64,000 nt of DNA, taken from NCBI GenBank assembly GCA_947498325.1, contig CANMKE010000028.1, positions 1 to 64,000 on the forward strand, written 5' to 3'. Both the position numbers and the translations under genes were made by a program. The notes below the pieces were generated by a model. It saw nothing but the letters and a program-made list of their open reading frames with translations, searched no databases and was not told the origin of the DNA. Shown in pieces: positions 34,263 through 43,172 of this stretch; the first letter of the stretch is position 1; each line of letters begins with the position of its first letter. This DNA is from an uncultured Persicobacter sp. (lineage in GTDB: Bacteria > Bacteroidota > Bacteroidia > Cytophagales > Cyclobacteriaceae).

Positions 34263-36191
34263 TTAGGCCATGGTCTTTCTGACACGCATAAACCAATCTA
34301 CAAGAATACGGATCTGCTTGTAAGTATACCCACGATCCTGCATTCGGTTGATAAAGTCCTTATGCTTCGCCTCATCTTCCTTATTGGATTTAGCATTGAA
34401 GGTAATTACAGGCAACAAATCCTCTGTATTAGCGAAGATTTTCTTTTCAATGACCGTCTTGATTTTCTCATAGGTATCCCACCTTGGCGACTGTCCCTCA
34501 TTTGAGGCCTTATAGCGTAAGGTAAAATTGGTTACCTCAGCACGAAAATCCTTGGGATTCGCAATTCCTGCAGGTTTTTCAATTTTCTCCAGTTCATCAT
34601 TCAGCATCGATCGGCTAAGCATCTCACCTGAATCTGGATCACGGTAATCGTTATTCTGCATCCAATGATCTGCATATACAACATACTTCTCAAAGATATT
34701 TTGTCCATAAGTTGAATAGGATTCGATATATGCTTTCTGAATTTCATCAGCAATAAACTCTGCATATTTCGATGCCAGCACTGATTTCACGATATTCAGA
34801 TAACGTTCTTCCCTATCTTTGTCCATCTGCATTTTAATGATCTCCTGCTCCAAGACATAGAGCAAATGAACGGGGTTGGCTGCAATTTCATCAGTATCAT
34901 AATTAAATACTTTTGACAGTACCTTAAAGGCAAATCGGGTAGAAATCCCCGTCATTCCCTCATTAATACCAGCCTCATCCTGATACTCCTGCAGGCTTTT
35001 AGCATTAGGGTCAGTATCCTTAAGAGATTCCCCGTTATAAACCCTCATTTTTGAAAATAAAGAAGAGTTTTCTGAGGGAGTCAAACGTGACATCACGGCA
35101 AACTGTGCCAATATTTCGAGGGTCTGTGGTGCACAAGCGGCTTCACTGAGTGAGCTTTCTCGAATCAACTTTTCATAAATCTTGATTTCCTTATCAACCC
35201 GCAGCACATAAGGCACCTGTACTTTATAAATCCGATCGAGGAAGGCTTCATTTTTCTTATCAGAAGTAAACTTCGCCCACTCAGATTCATTGGAATGGGC
35301 AAGAATAATTCCATCGAAAGGAATTGCCCCAATAGGCTCTGTTCCTTTATAATTATTTTCCTGTGTGGCTGTAAGTAATGGGTTAAGCACTTTAATAGGC
35401 GCTTTAAACATCTCGACAAACTCCATCACCCCTTGATTGGCAAGACACAAGCCCCCAGTGAAAGAGTAGGCGTCAGGGTCGGACTGTTGATGCTCGGCAA
35501 GCTTACGAATATCCACCTTACCCACCAAGGTTGAAATATCCTGATTATTTTCGTCGCCAGGCTCTGTTTTCGCTACCGCTACCTGATCCTGCACCGATGG
35601 GTACATCTTCACAACACGAAACTGATTAACATCTCCCCCAAACTCTTTCAACCGTTTGGAAGCCCAAGGACTCATACACATCGGAATGTAACGAGAAGAA
35701 ATACCATAAGCTTCTTCGATCTCTTTCTTATAGGAAGAAAACAACCCTAAAGGGCTTTCAAATACTGGTGAAACCGTATCTCCGGCTTTCAGCACATAAA
35801 TAGGATTTTCCTGAATGAGTGCTTTCACCTTTTCAGCCAATGAACTTTTACCTCCACCAACAGGTCCCATCAGGTACAGAATCTGCTTTTTCTCTTCCAA
35901 TCCCTGGGCAGAGTGGCGGAAGTAGGAAACAATTTGCTCAATTGTTGTTTCCATTCCATAGAAATCCTCGAAAGCAGGGTAGACCTTAATCCGTTTATTG
36001 GAAAACAGTCTGCTTAACTTCGGGTCATCACCCGTATTAATCACTTTAGGTTCCCCTATGGATTTCAGCATTCTTTCTGCAGGCTTGAGAAAGGCCGTTT
36101 GGTCGGTTTTACACAGCTCCAAATACTCGGACACTGTCAATTCAACCGTGTTACTGTGGTAGTTCTTTTTTATTTTATCTAATAGGCTCAT
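34263..36191 (-). CDS. prkA: PrkA serine protein kinase (YeaG family)
   Basis: A protein of 642 residues. The AAA-like P-loop GPVGGGKSS lies at about 109-117, followed by motifs 'PIGAIPFDGIILAHSNESEW' and the C-terminal PrkA domain (about 390-640). PrkA/YeaG proteins are serine kinases or AAA proteases induced by stress. The start ATG 36191 is preceded by AGGAGG, an unusually strong ribosome site for this phylum. First gene of prkA-yeaH-spoVR. Confidence 0.95.
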   Translation of the reverse strand: MSLLDKIKKNYHSNTVELTVSEYLELCKTDQTAFLKPAERMLKSIGEPKVINTGDDPKLSRLFSNKRIKVYPAFEDFYGMETTIEQIVSYFRHSAQGLEEKKQILYLMGPVGGGKSSLAEKVKALIQENPIYVLKAGDTVSPVFESPLGLFSSYKKEIEEAYGISSRYIPMCMSPWASKRLKEFGGDVNQFRVVKMYPSVQDQVAVAKTEPGDENNQDISTLVGKVDIRKLAEHQQSDPDAYSFTGGLCLANQGVMEFVEMFKAPIKVLNPLLTATQENNYKGTEPIGAIPFDGIILAHSNESEWAKFTSDKKNEAFLDRIYKVQVPYVLRVDKEIKIYEKLIRESSLSEAACAPQTLEILAQFAVMSRLTPSENSSLFSKMRVYNGESLKDTDPNAKSLQEYQDEAGINEGMTGISTRFAFKVLSKVFNYDTDEIAANPVHLLYVLEQEIIKMQMDKDREERYLNIVKSVLASKYAEFIADEIQKAYIESYSTYGQNIFEKYVVYADHWMQNNDYRDPDSGEMLSRSMLNDELEKIEKPAGIANPKDFRAEVTNFTLRYKASNEGQSPRWDTYEKIKTVIEKKIFANTEDLLPVITFNAKSNKEDEAKHKDFINRMQDRGYTYKQIRILVDWFMRVRKTMA

Positions 36192-36612
36192 ATATCCTCC
36201 TTGGTTATCGTCTTCTGTCAGGTAAATGATAAGATATTCAAATCGATGGGGCAGAAAGAGACCAATATTTACTTTCAGACAAATAAGTTTTGGATGTAAC
36301 TATTCTACTACCCTATAAATACTAATACGATCAATAGTAAATATCCGTTGTTGAATATTATTTGGCGTATTTTACATATAGACAAATATTATTAACATCC
36401 ATAAAGTTTTTACGCAATCAAAATTCTGCCTATTTTTTGTGTTTTTTATTACAATAAAGCCATATTTCAGACCAACTAATAGGATTCATCATAGGTGTAA
36501 AAATCTTGATGTTGAAGAAAGATTTCTCAATTTCATCCAAATGAACTTTTTTTTTAATAATTTTGGGAATTGAATTTTTCTCATAGATTATTCCCTTTTA
36601 GCCCATCACATA
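36192..36612. other. intergenic stretch upstream of prkA and of the K+ channel
   Basis: These 421 bases are strongly AT-rich. The two flanking genes diverge, so both promoters must lie here, yet I find no exact TAnnTTTG with a TTG partner on either strand. This hints that at least prkA is read by another sigma factor. Confidence 0.5.
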
Positions 36613-37647
36613 TTGAAATTCGCTTTTATAGACCGAGATGTTCTTCCCTCATTTAAAAGGCTCTTTGTCGCTGTCAGTTTACTGCTGATCAGTTTTTTAA
36701 CTGGCACTTCCTTCTATTACCTTCACGAAGGGTTTTCACTGGTGGATGCTTCGTATATGTCCATCATCACTATCTCGACGGTGGGCTACGGAGAAATTTT
36801 TCCACTAAGCCCAGCGGCACGCCTTTTTACCTCCTGCTATATTGTCAGTAACCTGATTATCATCGCCTTTGGAGTTTCTACCCTGACCAGCTACCTTTTT
36901 GGTGGGGAAGTCAATAAAATGTTAAACCGATATAAAATGAACCGAGAAGTTAAACGCCTGAAAGACCATGTGATTGTGTGTGGCCTGGGACGAAATGGGA
37001 TAAAAGCTTGTGAGGAGCTGGCGCGCGCAGGCACCCCTTTTGTGGTGGTAGAAGCCAATACAGAAGTGCTCGATACCTTTCCCTACAACATTGGCTCCTC
37101 GATCATTCTTGGAGATGCCACAATGGACCATGTGCTCATTAAGGCGGGGATACTTGCCGCCAAAGCACTGATTACCACCTTGCCCTCAGATGCCGAAAAT
37201 GTTTTTATTACCCTCACTTGCCGTGAGCTGAACCCCCATGTGCGTGTTATTGCGAGGGCCAATGAAGAATCTTCCGAGAAAAAGCTGATGCGGGCGGGTG
37301 CGTCGCGCATTGTTAAGCCAGATACCCTTGGTGGTTACCATATGGCACAGCTGATTACCAAACCTGTGGTGATTGAGTTTATTGACCTGCTCAGTGGTGT
37401 AACCAATGTTGATATGCAGATGGAAGAAATTCGCTACGAGAATATTGCGCAGAAATACCGTAACCTGACCATCAAAGAGATGGATGTGCGAAACATGACA
37501 GGCGTTTCGGTGATTGGCCTAAAAATGCCCGATAAACAATTCAATTTCAACCCTTCCATTCATGACAAAATAGAAGAGCACACGACCATTATTGTGATTG
37601 GTTCAAATGAACAGATCAGCACATTCAACAAAAAATATTGCAATTAA
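36613..37647 (+). CDS. K+ channel with RCK (TrkA-N/TrkA-C) domain
   Basis: A protein of 344 residues. Two membrane helices (about 16-35 and 68-92) flank the selectivity filter TVGYG (56-60). A cytoplasmic RCK domain follows, with the Rossmann motif VCGLGRNG (about 121-128) and acidic VVVEAN for NAD(H), then a TrkA-C domain (about 260-340). It resembles MthK-type ligand-gated K+ channels. The start codon is TTG 36613; the next ATG is too far inside. Divergent from prkA. Confidence 0.92.
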   Translation: MKFAFIDRDVLPSFKRLFVAVSLLLISFLTGTSFYYLHEGFSLVDASYMSIITISTVGYGEIFPLSPAARLFTSCYIVSNLIIIAFGVSTLTSYLFGGEVNKMLNRYKMNREVKRLKDHVIVCGLGRNGIKACEELARAGTPFVVVEANTEVLDTFPYNIGSSIILGDATMDHVLIKAGILAAKALITTLPSDAENVFITLTCRELNPHVRVIARANEESSEKKLMRAGASRIVKPDTLGGYHMAQLITKPVVIEFIDLLSGVTNVDMQMEEIRYENIAQKYRNLTIKEMDVRNMTGVSVIGLKMPDKQFNFNPSIHDKIEEHTTIIVIGSNEQISTFNKKYCN

Positions 37648-37715
37648 ATTTGATTCAATAATCAATTCGGCGCGCAAATAAGTTAAGGTAGATATCATTC
37701 CGCTAAATTTTGACC

Positions 37716-38525
37716 ATGTCTGCTACCCCTCCCTATACCCTGATTACTGGAGCTTCCTCTGGTTTGGGAAAAGCTTTTGCTGAACTGTTTGCTCAGCAAA
37801 GTAAGCCTTTGATTTTAATTGCACTGCAAGACAGCGGACTGAAAACCTTGGCTGAAAAGCTAAGGCAAACCTACAATACGGTCGTGATATATTTTACCAC
37901 TGACCTGACAGATGCCACTTCGCTTCGGTTACTGGTAGAGCAAGAATTACTGCATCGGCCAATTGATACTTTAATTAACAATGCTGGCACGGGCGGCTCC
38001 AAGGCGATGGAGCATGTTCAGTGGCCATATATTGAAAATATATTACGTCTGAATATTACAGCACTTACTTTCCTGACCTACTCACTGCTCGATCAGTTAA
38101 AACTTCAGCCCCATGCCTGGATATTGAATGTATCAAGTATGACTTGTTTTCACCCAACGGGCTTTAAAACCGTTTATCCAGCATCCAAGGCCTTTGTTTA
38201 TACCTTCTCTGTGGGTTTGAGGGAAGAGCTTAAAAGCTCCAATGTATCGGTTAGTGTTATTACCCCAGGCCCGATGATGACCAACCCTGAGGTCACTCGA
38301 AGAACAAAAAAGCAAGGATGGTTTGCCAGAATTGCCTGCCTGAGCCCTGAAAAAACCGCTCAAATAGGATTGAAAAAAATGTATGCAAGAAAAGCCGTCA
38401 TTACCCCTGGTTTAGGCAATAAATTCTTTCACTTACTGAGCGTCCTGTTACCTAGTGCCATCCGAGTACCATTTTTAACGAATAGGGTTAAAGTTGAAAT
38501 TTCTCAATTCACCAACACCAAATAA
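37716..38525 (+). CDS. short-chain dehydrogenase/reductase
   Basis: A protein of 269 residues. Classic SDR: cofactor motif TGASSGLG (about 11-18), NNAG, catalytic Ser in NVSSM and YPASK (Tyr-x3-Lys). The substrate is unknown. ATG 37716 is used; the frame also opens at TTG 37710. The next SDR gene starts 3 bases after the stop, so they form an operon. Confidence 0.9.
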   Translation: MSATPPYTLITGASSGLGKAFAELFAQQSKPLILIALQDSGLKTLAEKLRQTYNTVVIYFTTDLTDATSLRLLVEQELLHRPIDTLINNAGTGGSKAMEHVQWPYIENILRLNITALTFLTYSLLDQLKLQPHAWILNVSSMTCFHPTGFKTVYPASKAFVYTFSVGLREELKSSNVSVSVITPGPMMTNPEVTRRTKKQGWFARIACLSPEKTAQIGLKKMYARKAVITPGLGNKFFHLLSVLLPSAIRVPFLTNRVKVEISQFTNTK

Positions 38526-38528
38526 TTA

Positions 38529-39509
38529 ATGAAAGTACTCGTCACTGGCGCCAACGGCCTTTTAGGAAGCAATGTCATCAGAGCACTACTACAAAAAGGC
38601 TACGAACCTAAAGCGATGGTTCGCCCCAAAGCGAATATCAAGGGATTTGAAGGTTTGAACGTTGAAATATTTTATGGGCAACTGACCAACCCCGACCATA
38701 TTGAAGAAGCCATGATGGACTGCCAGGCGGTTATTCACACGGCTGCCAACACCAATATGAATGGACTCACTGCTGATTTCTACGCTTTCAATACCAACAG
38801 CACCCGTGCGCTCGTAGAGACGGCCGTACGGCAAAAAATTCATCGGTTTATATTTGTGAGTACAGCGAATGCTTTTGGCTATGGCACAAAGAAAAGCCCA
38901 GGCCATGAGGCCCTTCCTCCGAGCCCTGTATTTATGCGTACCGGCTATGCCAAGAGTAAAGTGAACGCACAGAAAATAGTCCTCGAGGCCGTTCAGCAGC
39001 AAAAGCTGAATGCCATTATCGTCAATCCAAGTTTCATTATTGGGCCTTACGATGCCAAGCCTTCCTCGGGGCGCATCCTGCTCATGGCCAACCAGTGGTT
39101 TGCCTTTGCTCCTCCAGGGGGAAAAAACTTTGTTTCGGCCAAAGATGCCGCCACGGCAATTGTTAATGGGCTGATCAACGGTAGCGCAGGGGAGGCCTTC
39201 ATTCTCGCTGGCGAAAACCTCTCTTACCGCCAGTTTTTCAAAAAATGCCAACAACTCAACCAGCTTCCAAAAGTGATTATCACCTTACCCAAGCCTTTAC
39301 TTAAATTAGGGGCCAGGTTTGGTGTAGCCTGGCGCAGCATCAGTGGAAAAGCCATTGAACTGACCCCTGCAAACGCTAAAATCTTATGCGTTAAAAATTA
39401 TTACCACGCCTCCAAAGCTCAAAAAGAACTCATGATGCCCCAGTCGGGCATTGATCAGGCGATCAAAGAAGCACTGGCCTGGTTCAGGACACAAAATATG
39501 ATTTCCTGA
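38529..39509 (+). CDS. NAD-dependent epimerase/dehydratase (extended SDR)
   Basis: A protein of 326 residues. VTGANGLLGSNV at the N-terminus is the Rossmann TGxxGxxG motif; Tyr-x3-Lys is in YAKSK, and the Ser is in VSTANAFG. Similar to dihydroflavonol-4-reductase-like or 3-beta-HSD-like family members that act on hydroxyl or keto groups of secondary metabolites or sugars. Substrate unknown. Starts 3 bases after the SDR gene. Confidence 0.9.
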   Translation: MKVLVTGANGLLGSNVIRALLQKGYEPKAMVRPKANIKGFEGLNVEIFYGQLTNPDHIEEAMMDCQAVIHTAANTNMNGLTADFYAFNTNSTRALVETAVRQKIHRFIFVSTANAFGYGTKKSPGHEALPPSPVFMRTGYAKSKVNAQKIVLEAVQQQKLNAIIVNPSFIIGPYDAKPSSGRILLMANQWFAFAPPGGKNFVSAKDAATAIVNGLINGSAGEAFILAGENLSYRQFFKKCQQLNQLPKVIITLPKPLLKLGARFGVAWRSISGKAIELTPANAKILCVKNYYHASKAQKELMMPQSGIDQAIKEALAWFRTQNMIS

Positions 39510-40163
39510 GCAGGGGAAAAGACACCTTTATTGACTATTGTATTATACAAACGAACCGCTTTTTAGTCCGCCTAAATAAAACCGCTAACTATTTATTAGT
39601 CAAGTTCAATTTTTATTCAATTATTGAACTATAATATTAAGCCCCTAAAATGTTTGACTAACAACCGATTATAAGCTCCTAAACAGCATTTTACCAATAC
39701 AAACAGCCTAACCGTTCAGCTGTACGCATTGCTAATTATCAATATTTTCATCATTTTATACATAAGCCCAAACATTGTGGCCTATTTTTTGATTTAAAAT
39801 AAAGCAAAATCATCATCTTAAAAGACAAAAAGATAGCCCCAATTAGTATAATTTTCGCCTTTTCACTTAAATATTTAATAATTGAAACATGTTACCCCTT
39901 TCGGCAGTAAATTATGATAAACAGGGCTAAAATAATTTCTTTTAAGTCAGAAAAACATAAACATTTTAATTTTTGAATTGTTCTTAGATTAATTTTGATC
40001 GAAAAAAAATAACCGAAGAATAAAATATAAAAAATTAAATTACTAAATTTGAACAAAACCAATAAGCCCTAACATTAAACACTTATTTTCAGTAAGTTAA
40101 TAAACACAGCTTTGGTTTAATTTGATAATTCAGGGATTATTGAACAGTGTAAGTTGATAGATC
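39510..40163. other. 654-base AT-rich gap upstream of the AraC regulator
   Basis: No protein gene is visible. It contains two exact TAnnTTTG elements on the plus strand at 39990-39997 (TAATTTTG) and 40044-40051 (TAAATTTG), neither with a TTG at the ideal distance. The long leader suggests complex control of the AraC gene. Confidence 0.5.
40044..40051 (+). promoter_or_regulatory. -7 promoter element of the AraC-type gene
   Basis: TAAATTTG matches TAnnTTTG 112 bases before the ATG. A second match lies at 39990-39997. Confidence 0.4.
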
Positions 40164-41087
40164 ATGGAAGATTATAACAAGATTATCGAGTCATTGGGCG
40201 TAAGATATGCTAAGGCAAAAAATATTAAAATATTACAACCCTTAACAATCACCAATTTCTACGATGTTGAAAACACCATATTATTACTTAATAAAGGTGA
40301 AGTACGATTTGGAGAAGAAGATGAATTAGTAAAAGAAGGGGATATTTTGTTTATTCCTGGAGGCCACTCGACCACCATTTCTTATGGGTCAGGTAAGCCA
40401 GATGTTTTAAACAATGATGAGTTCATCACACAGCGTGATGACTATTTCAAATCTTTCCATCATTCTGAGCTCGAGGATACCATTGCAGAAAATTTCTCTT
40501 ATGTTTCTTTTGAAGCTAAAGTATTTGATTCTGTAAACTTCTTCAACTCTCTTGATATTCCACCTTTCATTATTGGTAGAAATGATCGCCTGGCGGCTAT
40601 CATGCGCTCAATCTTGAAGGAAAGTGTATCTGAGTTGGCAGGTAACCAACGTGTGGTAAAAATCAATACCGAATATTTGGTGGTGGAGATTGTTCGTCAC
40701 ATTATCCGTAACCGCCTGTTTGTTGAACAACTGGCAACGAACAGTACTTATTTTAAGGATCCTCGATTGATTGATATCTTCAATTATATCAAGGAAAATC
40801 TTGAAGGCGATCTGTCCAATAAAGTTTTGGCGAGTGTAGCCAATGTTTCTGAGGATTATGTTGGGCAGTATTTTAAAATGCTGACAGGAATTAACCCTCA
40901 GGATTATATCGAGTACCAGCGTATGGAGAAGGCGGTAGGTTTATTGAGAACAACCAAGAAATCTATTCGCGACATCGGTAAAGAAGTAGGCTATAAAGAT
41001 ACCGCTTATTTCTGTCGCCGTTTCAAGATGATGTTTGGTATTCCTGCAGGAAAGATGCGTCGTCGTGAATCATTAATGAATATCTAA
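40164..41087 (+). CDS. AraC-family transcriptional regulator with cupin sensor
   Basis: A protein of 307 residues. The N-terminal half (about 1-140) is a cupin-like sensor (VRFGEEDELVKEGDILFIPGG). The C-terminal AraC/XylS double helix-turn-helix (about 205-300) shows IRDIGKEVGYKDTAYFCRRF followed by KMMFGIPAGKMRRR, the second-HTH signature. The effector and target are unknown; the genes on either side do not reveal them. ATG 40164. Unusually long upstream gap. Confidence 0.93.
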   Translation: MEDYNKIIESLGVRYAKAKNIKILQPLTITNFYDVENTILLLNKGEVRFGEEDELVKEGDILFIPGGHSTTISYGSGKPDVLNNDEFITQRDDYFKSFHHSELEDTIAENFSYVSFEAKVFDSVNFFNSLDIPPFIIGRNDRLAAIMRSILKESVSELAGNQRVVKINTEYLVVEIVRHIIRNRLFVEQLATNSTYFKDPRLIDIFNYIKENLEGDLSNKVLASVANVSEDYVGQYFKMLTGINPQDYIEYQRMEKAVGLLRTTKKSIRDIGKEVGYKDTAYFCRRFKMMFGIPAGKMRRRESLMNI

Positions 41088-41111
41088 GCACCCAAGAGTG
41101 CTTTAACCATA

Positions 41112-41149
41112 AAAAAAAACCTTGATCGCCGATGATCAAGGTTTTTTTT
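41112..41149. terminator. bidirectional terminator between the AraC and YfiR-like genes
   Basis: Long stem, AAAACCTTGATC/GATCAAGGTTTT with A/T flanks in both directions, 7-base loop. The two genes converge on it. Confidence 0.92.
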
Positions 41150-41163
41150 ATGTCTTTATTTTT

Positions 41164-41676
41164 TTAGTAAGTATTAACAGCAAACTTCTTCAGCGCATCC
41201 TTAATACTCAACTGCGATGCTTCTATCGTTGTGGTGTTAATGTCAAACTTTAATTTACCGTCCACCATCAAAAAACTAAAACCAGCGCCTTCTTCGGCTG
41301 CCCCTTCCAGATCAGAAACAATCAAAACAGGTGAGCCTTTCAAAGCTTCAATATAGTTGGGCAAATCTGCCTGCCCACTGGGCACATATAATAGCTGGCA
41401 TTGTTGGGCTTCTTCTACTGAACTGATTTTCTTCAATTCAATCGCCTTCCCCCTGATTTCCTTCTCCTCTGCCATTTTTTCCAAATGAGGGTAAAGCCCT
41501 GAATAGCCTACAAAGCCGATGGTAAACTTTTCATTTACCTCCGCATTGGGCCATTCTATATACTTCATAAAAGTATAAAGGTACAGCTTCTGAAAAGCAT
41601 AGGATTGGTTTCCCTGCGCAAAAGCAATGGAACAGGTTGAAAATAATATTAAGAGAAAAATGATTTGTCGCTTCAT
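41164..41676 (-). CDS. YfiR family periplasmic protein (DUF4154)
   Basis: A protein of 170 residues. A signal peptide (to AFAQ, about residue 20) precedes the motif LYLYTFMKYIEWP and later FTIGFVG, LLYVP, SPVLIVSD and FDINTTTIEASQLSI, which match the YfiR/DUF4154 family. In Pseudomonas YfiR controls a diguanylate cyclase in the periplasm; no such partner is seen here. ATG 41676 is used; an upstream TTG frame (41709) is unlikely. The -7 element ends 5 bases before the start. Confidence 0.88.
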   Translation of the reverse strand: MKRQIIFLLILFSTCSIAFAQGNQSYAFQKLYLYTFMKYIEWPNAEVNEKFTIGFVGYSGLYPHLEKMAEEKEIRGKAIELKKISSVEEAQQCQLLYVPSGQADLPNYIEALKGSPVLIVSDLEGAAEEGAGFSFLMVDGKLKFDINTTTIEASQLSIKDALKKFAVNTY

Positions 41677-41681
41677 TATCA

Positions 41682-41689
41682 CAAAAGTA
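41682..41689 (-). promoter_or_regulatory. -7 element of the YfiR-like gene, next to its start codon
   Basis: The minus strand reads TACTTTTG, 5 bases before the ATG at 41676, with TTG 17 bases upstream. A transcript from it would have almost no leader. Confidence 0.5.
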
Positions 41690-41962
41690 ATCTGTTTTTC
41701 AATATACAAGCTATTGAAATCAACGAAAAATAATCACCGACTTAATTTAACCTAAAGCTGTACTAAAATCGGGTTCAGGCGCCTAAATTCCATTCCTGAC
41801 AACACCAAACCATGTACTATTCAGAACTACTAATGGTCAAATTAATTTACAATCAGTGATTGATAAGAGTAATTATAGTAAAAAAAAGATGAAAACAGCC
41901 ATGATTCACAAAGCTTTATCAATCCTGATTACTTTTGACGGGGAATAAAACATTGTTTTTAT

Positions 41963-41970
41963 TAACTTTG
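41963..41970 (+). promoter_or_regulatory. -7 promoter element of prfA
   Basis: TAACTTTG (TAnnTTTG), followed by C, 23 bases before ATG 41994. A TTG at the ideal -33 distance is not present. Confidence 0.55.
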
Positions 41971-41993
41971 CATATTCATAAGAAAGAACGAAA

Positions 41994-43064
41994 ATGACTG
42001 AAAAACTTGAGGCTATCAAAGCTCGATATGAAGAAGTTGGGCAACTGTTAGTACAGCCCGATATTGCTTCAGACATGAAACAATTCACCAAGCTGACCAA
42101 AGAATTCTCTGACTTGGAAAAGGTGGTGAAAAAATATGAAGAATACCGAACGGTAATCAGTGGTATTGAAGAGGCGAAGCACATTTTGTCGACCGAGAAG
42201 GATGAAGACTATCGGGATATGGCCAAAATGGAGCTGAATGAACTGGAGCCTCAAGTGTCAACGATTGAAGCAGATTTAAAAGAATTATTGATCCCCAAAG
42301 ATCCCAATGATGCCAAAGATGGTATCCTGGAGATCCGTGCAGGAACAGGTGGCGACGAAGCCTCTATTTTTGCGGGAGATCTTTTCCGTATGTATCAGCG
42401 ATTTGCTGAAAAAAACAAATGGTCGGTATCACTGATGAGTGCCACAGAGGGATCTGCTGGTGGTTATAAAGAAATTATCGCCTCCGTTTCTGGTGCTGAT
42501 GTTTACGGCAAGCTGAAATTTGAATCTGGTGTACACCGTGTACAGCGCGTTCCTCAGACAGAAACACAAGGCCGTGTTCACACTTCGGCCGCTACGGTTG
42601 CCCTGATGCCCGAAGCAGAGGATGTGGATTTTGAACTGAACCTGAAAGACATCAAGAAAGATACTTTCCGTGCCTCAGGTGCTGGTGGGCAGCACGTCAA
42701 CAAAACGGAATCTGCCGTTCGATTAACTCACCTTCCGACCAATACGGTTGTGGAGTGTCAGGATGGTCGTTCACAGCATGCCAACTACGACAAAGCCCTG
42801 ACGGTACTGCGCTCAAGATTGTATGAGGCTGAGCTGAAAAAGCATAATGATGCGATCTCGGAACACCGCCGCTCATTGGTAGGTTCTGGTGACCGATCAG
42901 ATAAAATCCGAACATATAATTATCCACAGAGCCGTGTAACAGATCACCGCATCGGTTACTCTTCCCATAACCTTCCAGCCATTATGGACGGGGACATTGG
43001 TGACATTGTTGAGCAATTGCGTATTGCTGAAAATGCCACTAAAATGAATGGCGAGGAGCAATAG
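41994..43064 (+). CDS. prfA: peptide chain release factor 1
   Basis: A protein of 356 residues. The GGQ motif that triggers peptide release is at 231-233 (GAGGQHVNKTES). The stop-codon tripeptide is PQT at 187-189, the RF1 PxT form (not SPF of RF2). The methylation-site glutamine is present. Domain order and length are normal. ATG 41994. Confidence 0.96.
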   Translation: MTEKLEAIKARYEEVGQLLVQPDIASDMKQFTKLTKEFSDLEKVVKKYEEYRTVISGIEEAKHILSTEKDEDYRDMAKMELNELEPQVSTIEADLKELLIPKDPNDAKDGILEIRAGTGGDEASIFAGDLFRMYQRFAEKNKWSVSLMSATEGSAGGYKEIIASVSGADVYGKLKFESGVHRVQRVPQTETQGRVHTSAATVALMPEAEDVDFELNLKDIKKDTFRASGAGGQHVNKTESAVRLTHLPTNTVVECQDGRSQHANYDKALTVLRSRLYEAELKKHNDAISEHRRSLVGSGDRSDKIRTYNYPQSRVTDHRIGYSSHNLPAIMDGDIGDIVEQLRIAENATKMNGEEQ

Positions 43065-43172
43065 GCTTCTCCATTTTCTCAAAATATTAATTCACCCTTT
43101 ACCTGACGGTAAGGGGTGGGTTCTCCACTTCATAAACATTCGTCTGAGCATTTTTTAACAGACCGCCTCCAT

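Noticed and set aside
38589-39254. 221-codon minus-strand frame inside the epimerase gene
   Set aside because: Antisense shadow of a conserved SDR gene; no promoter or family resemblance.
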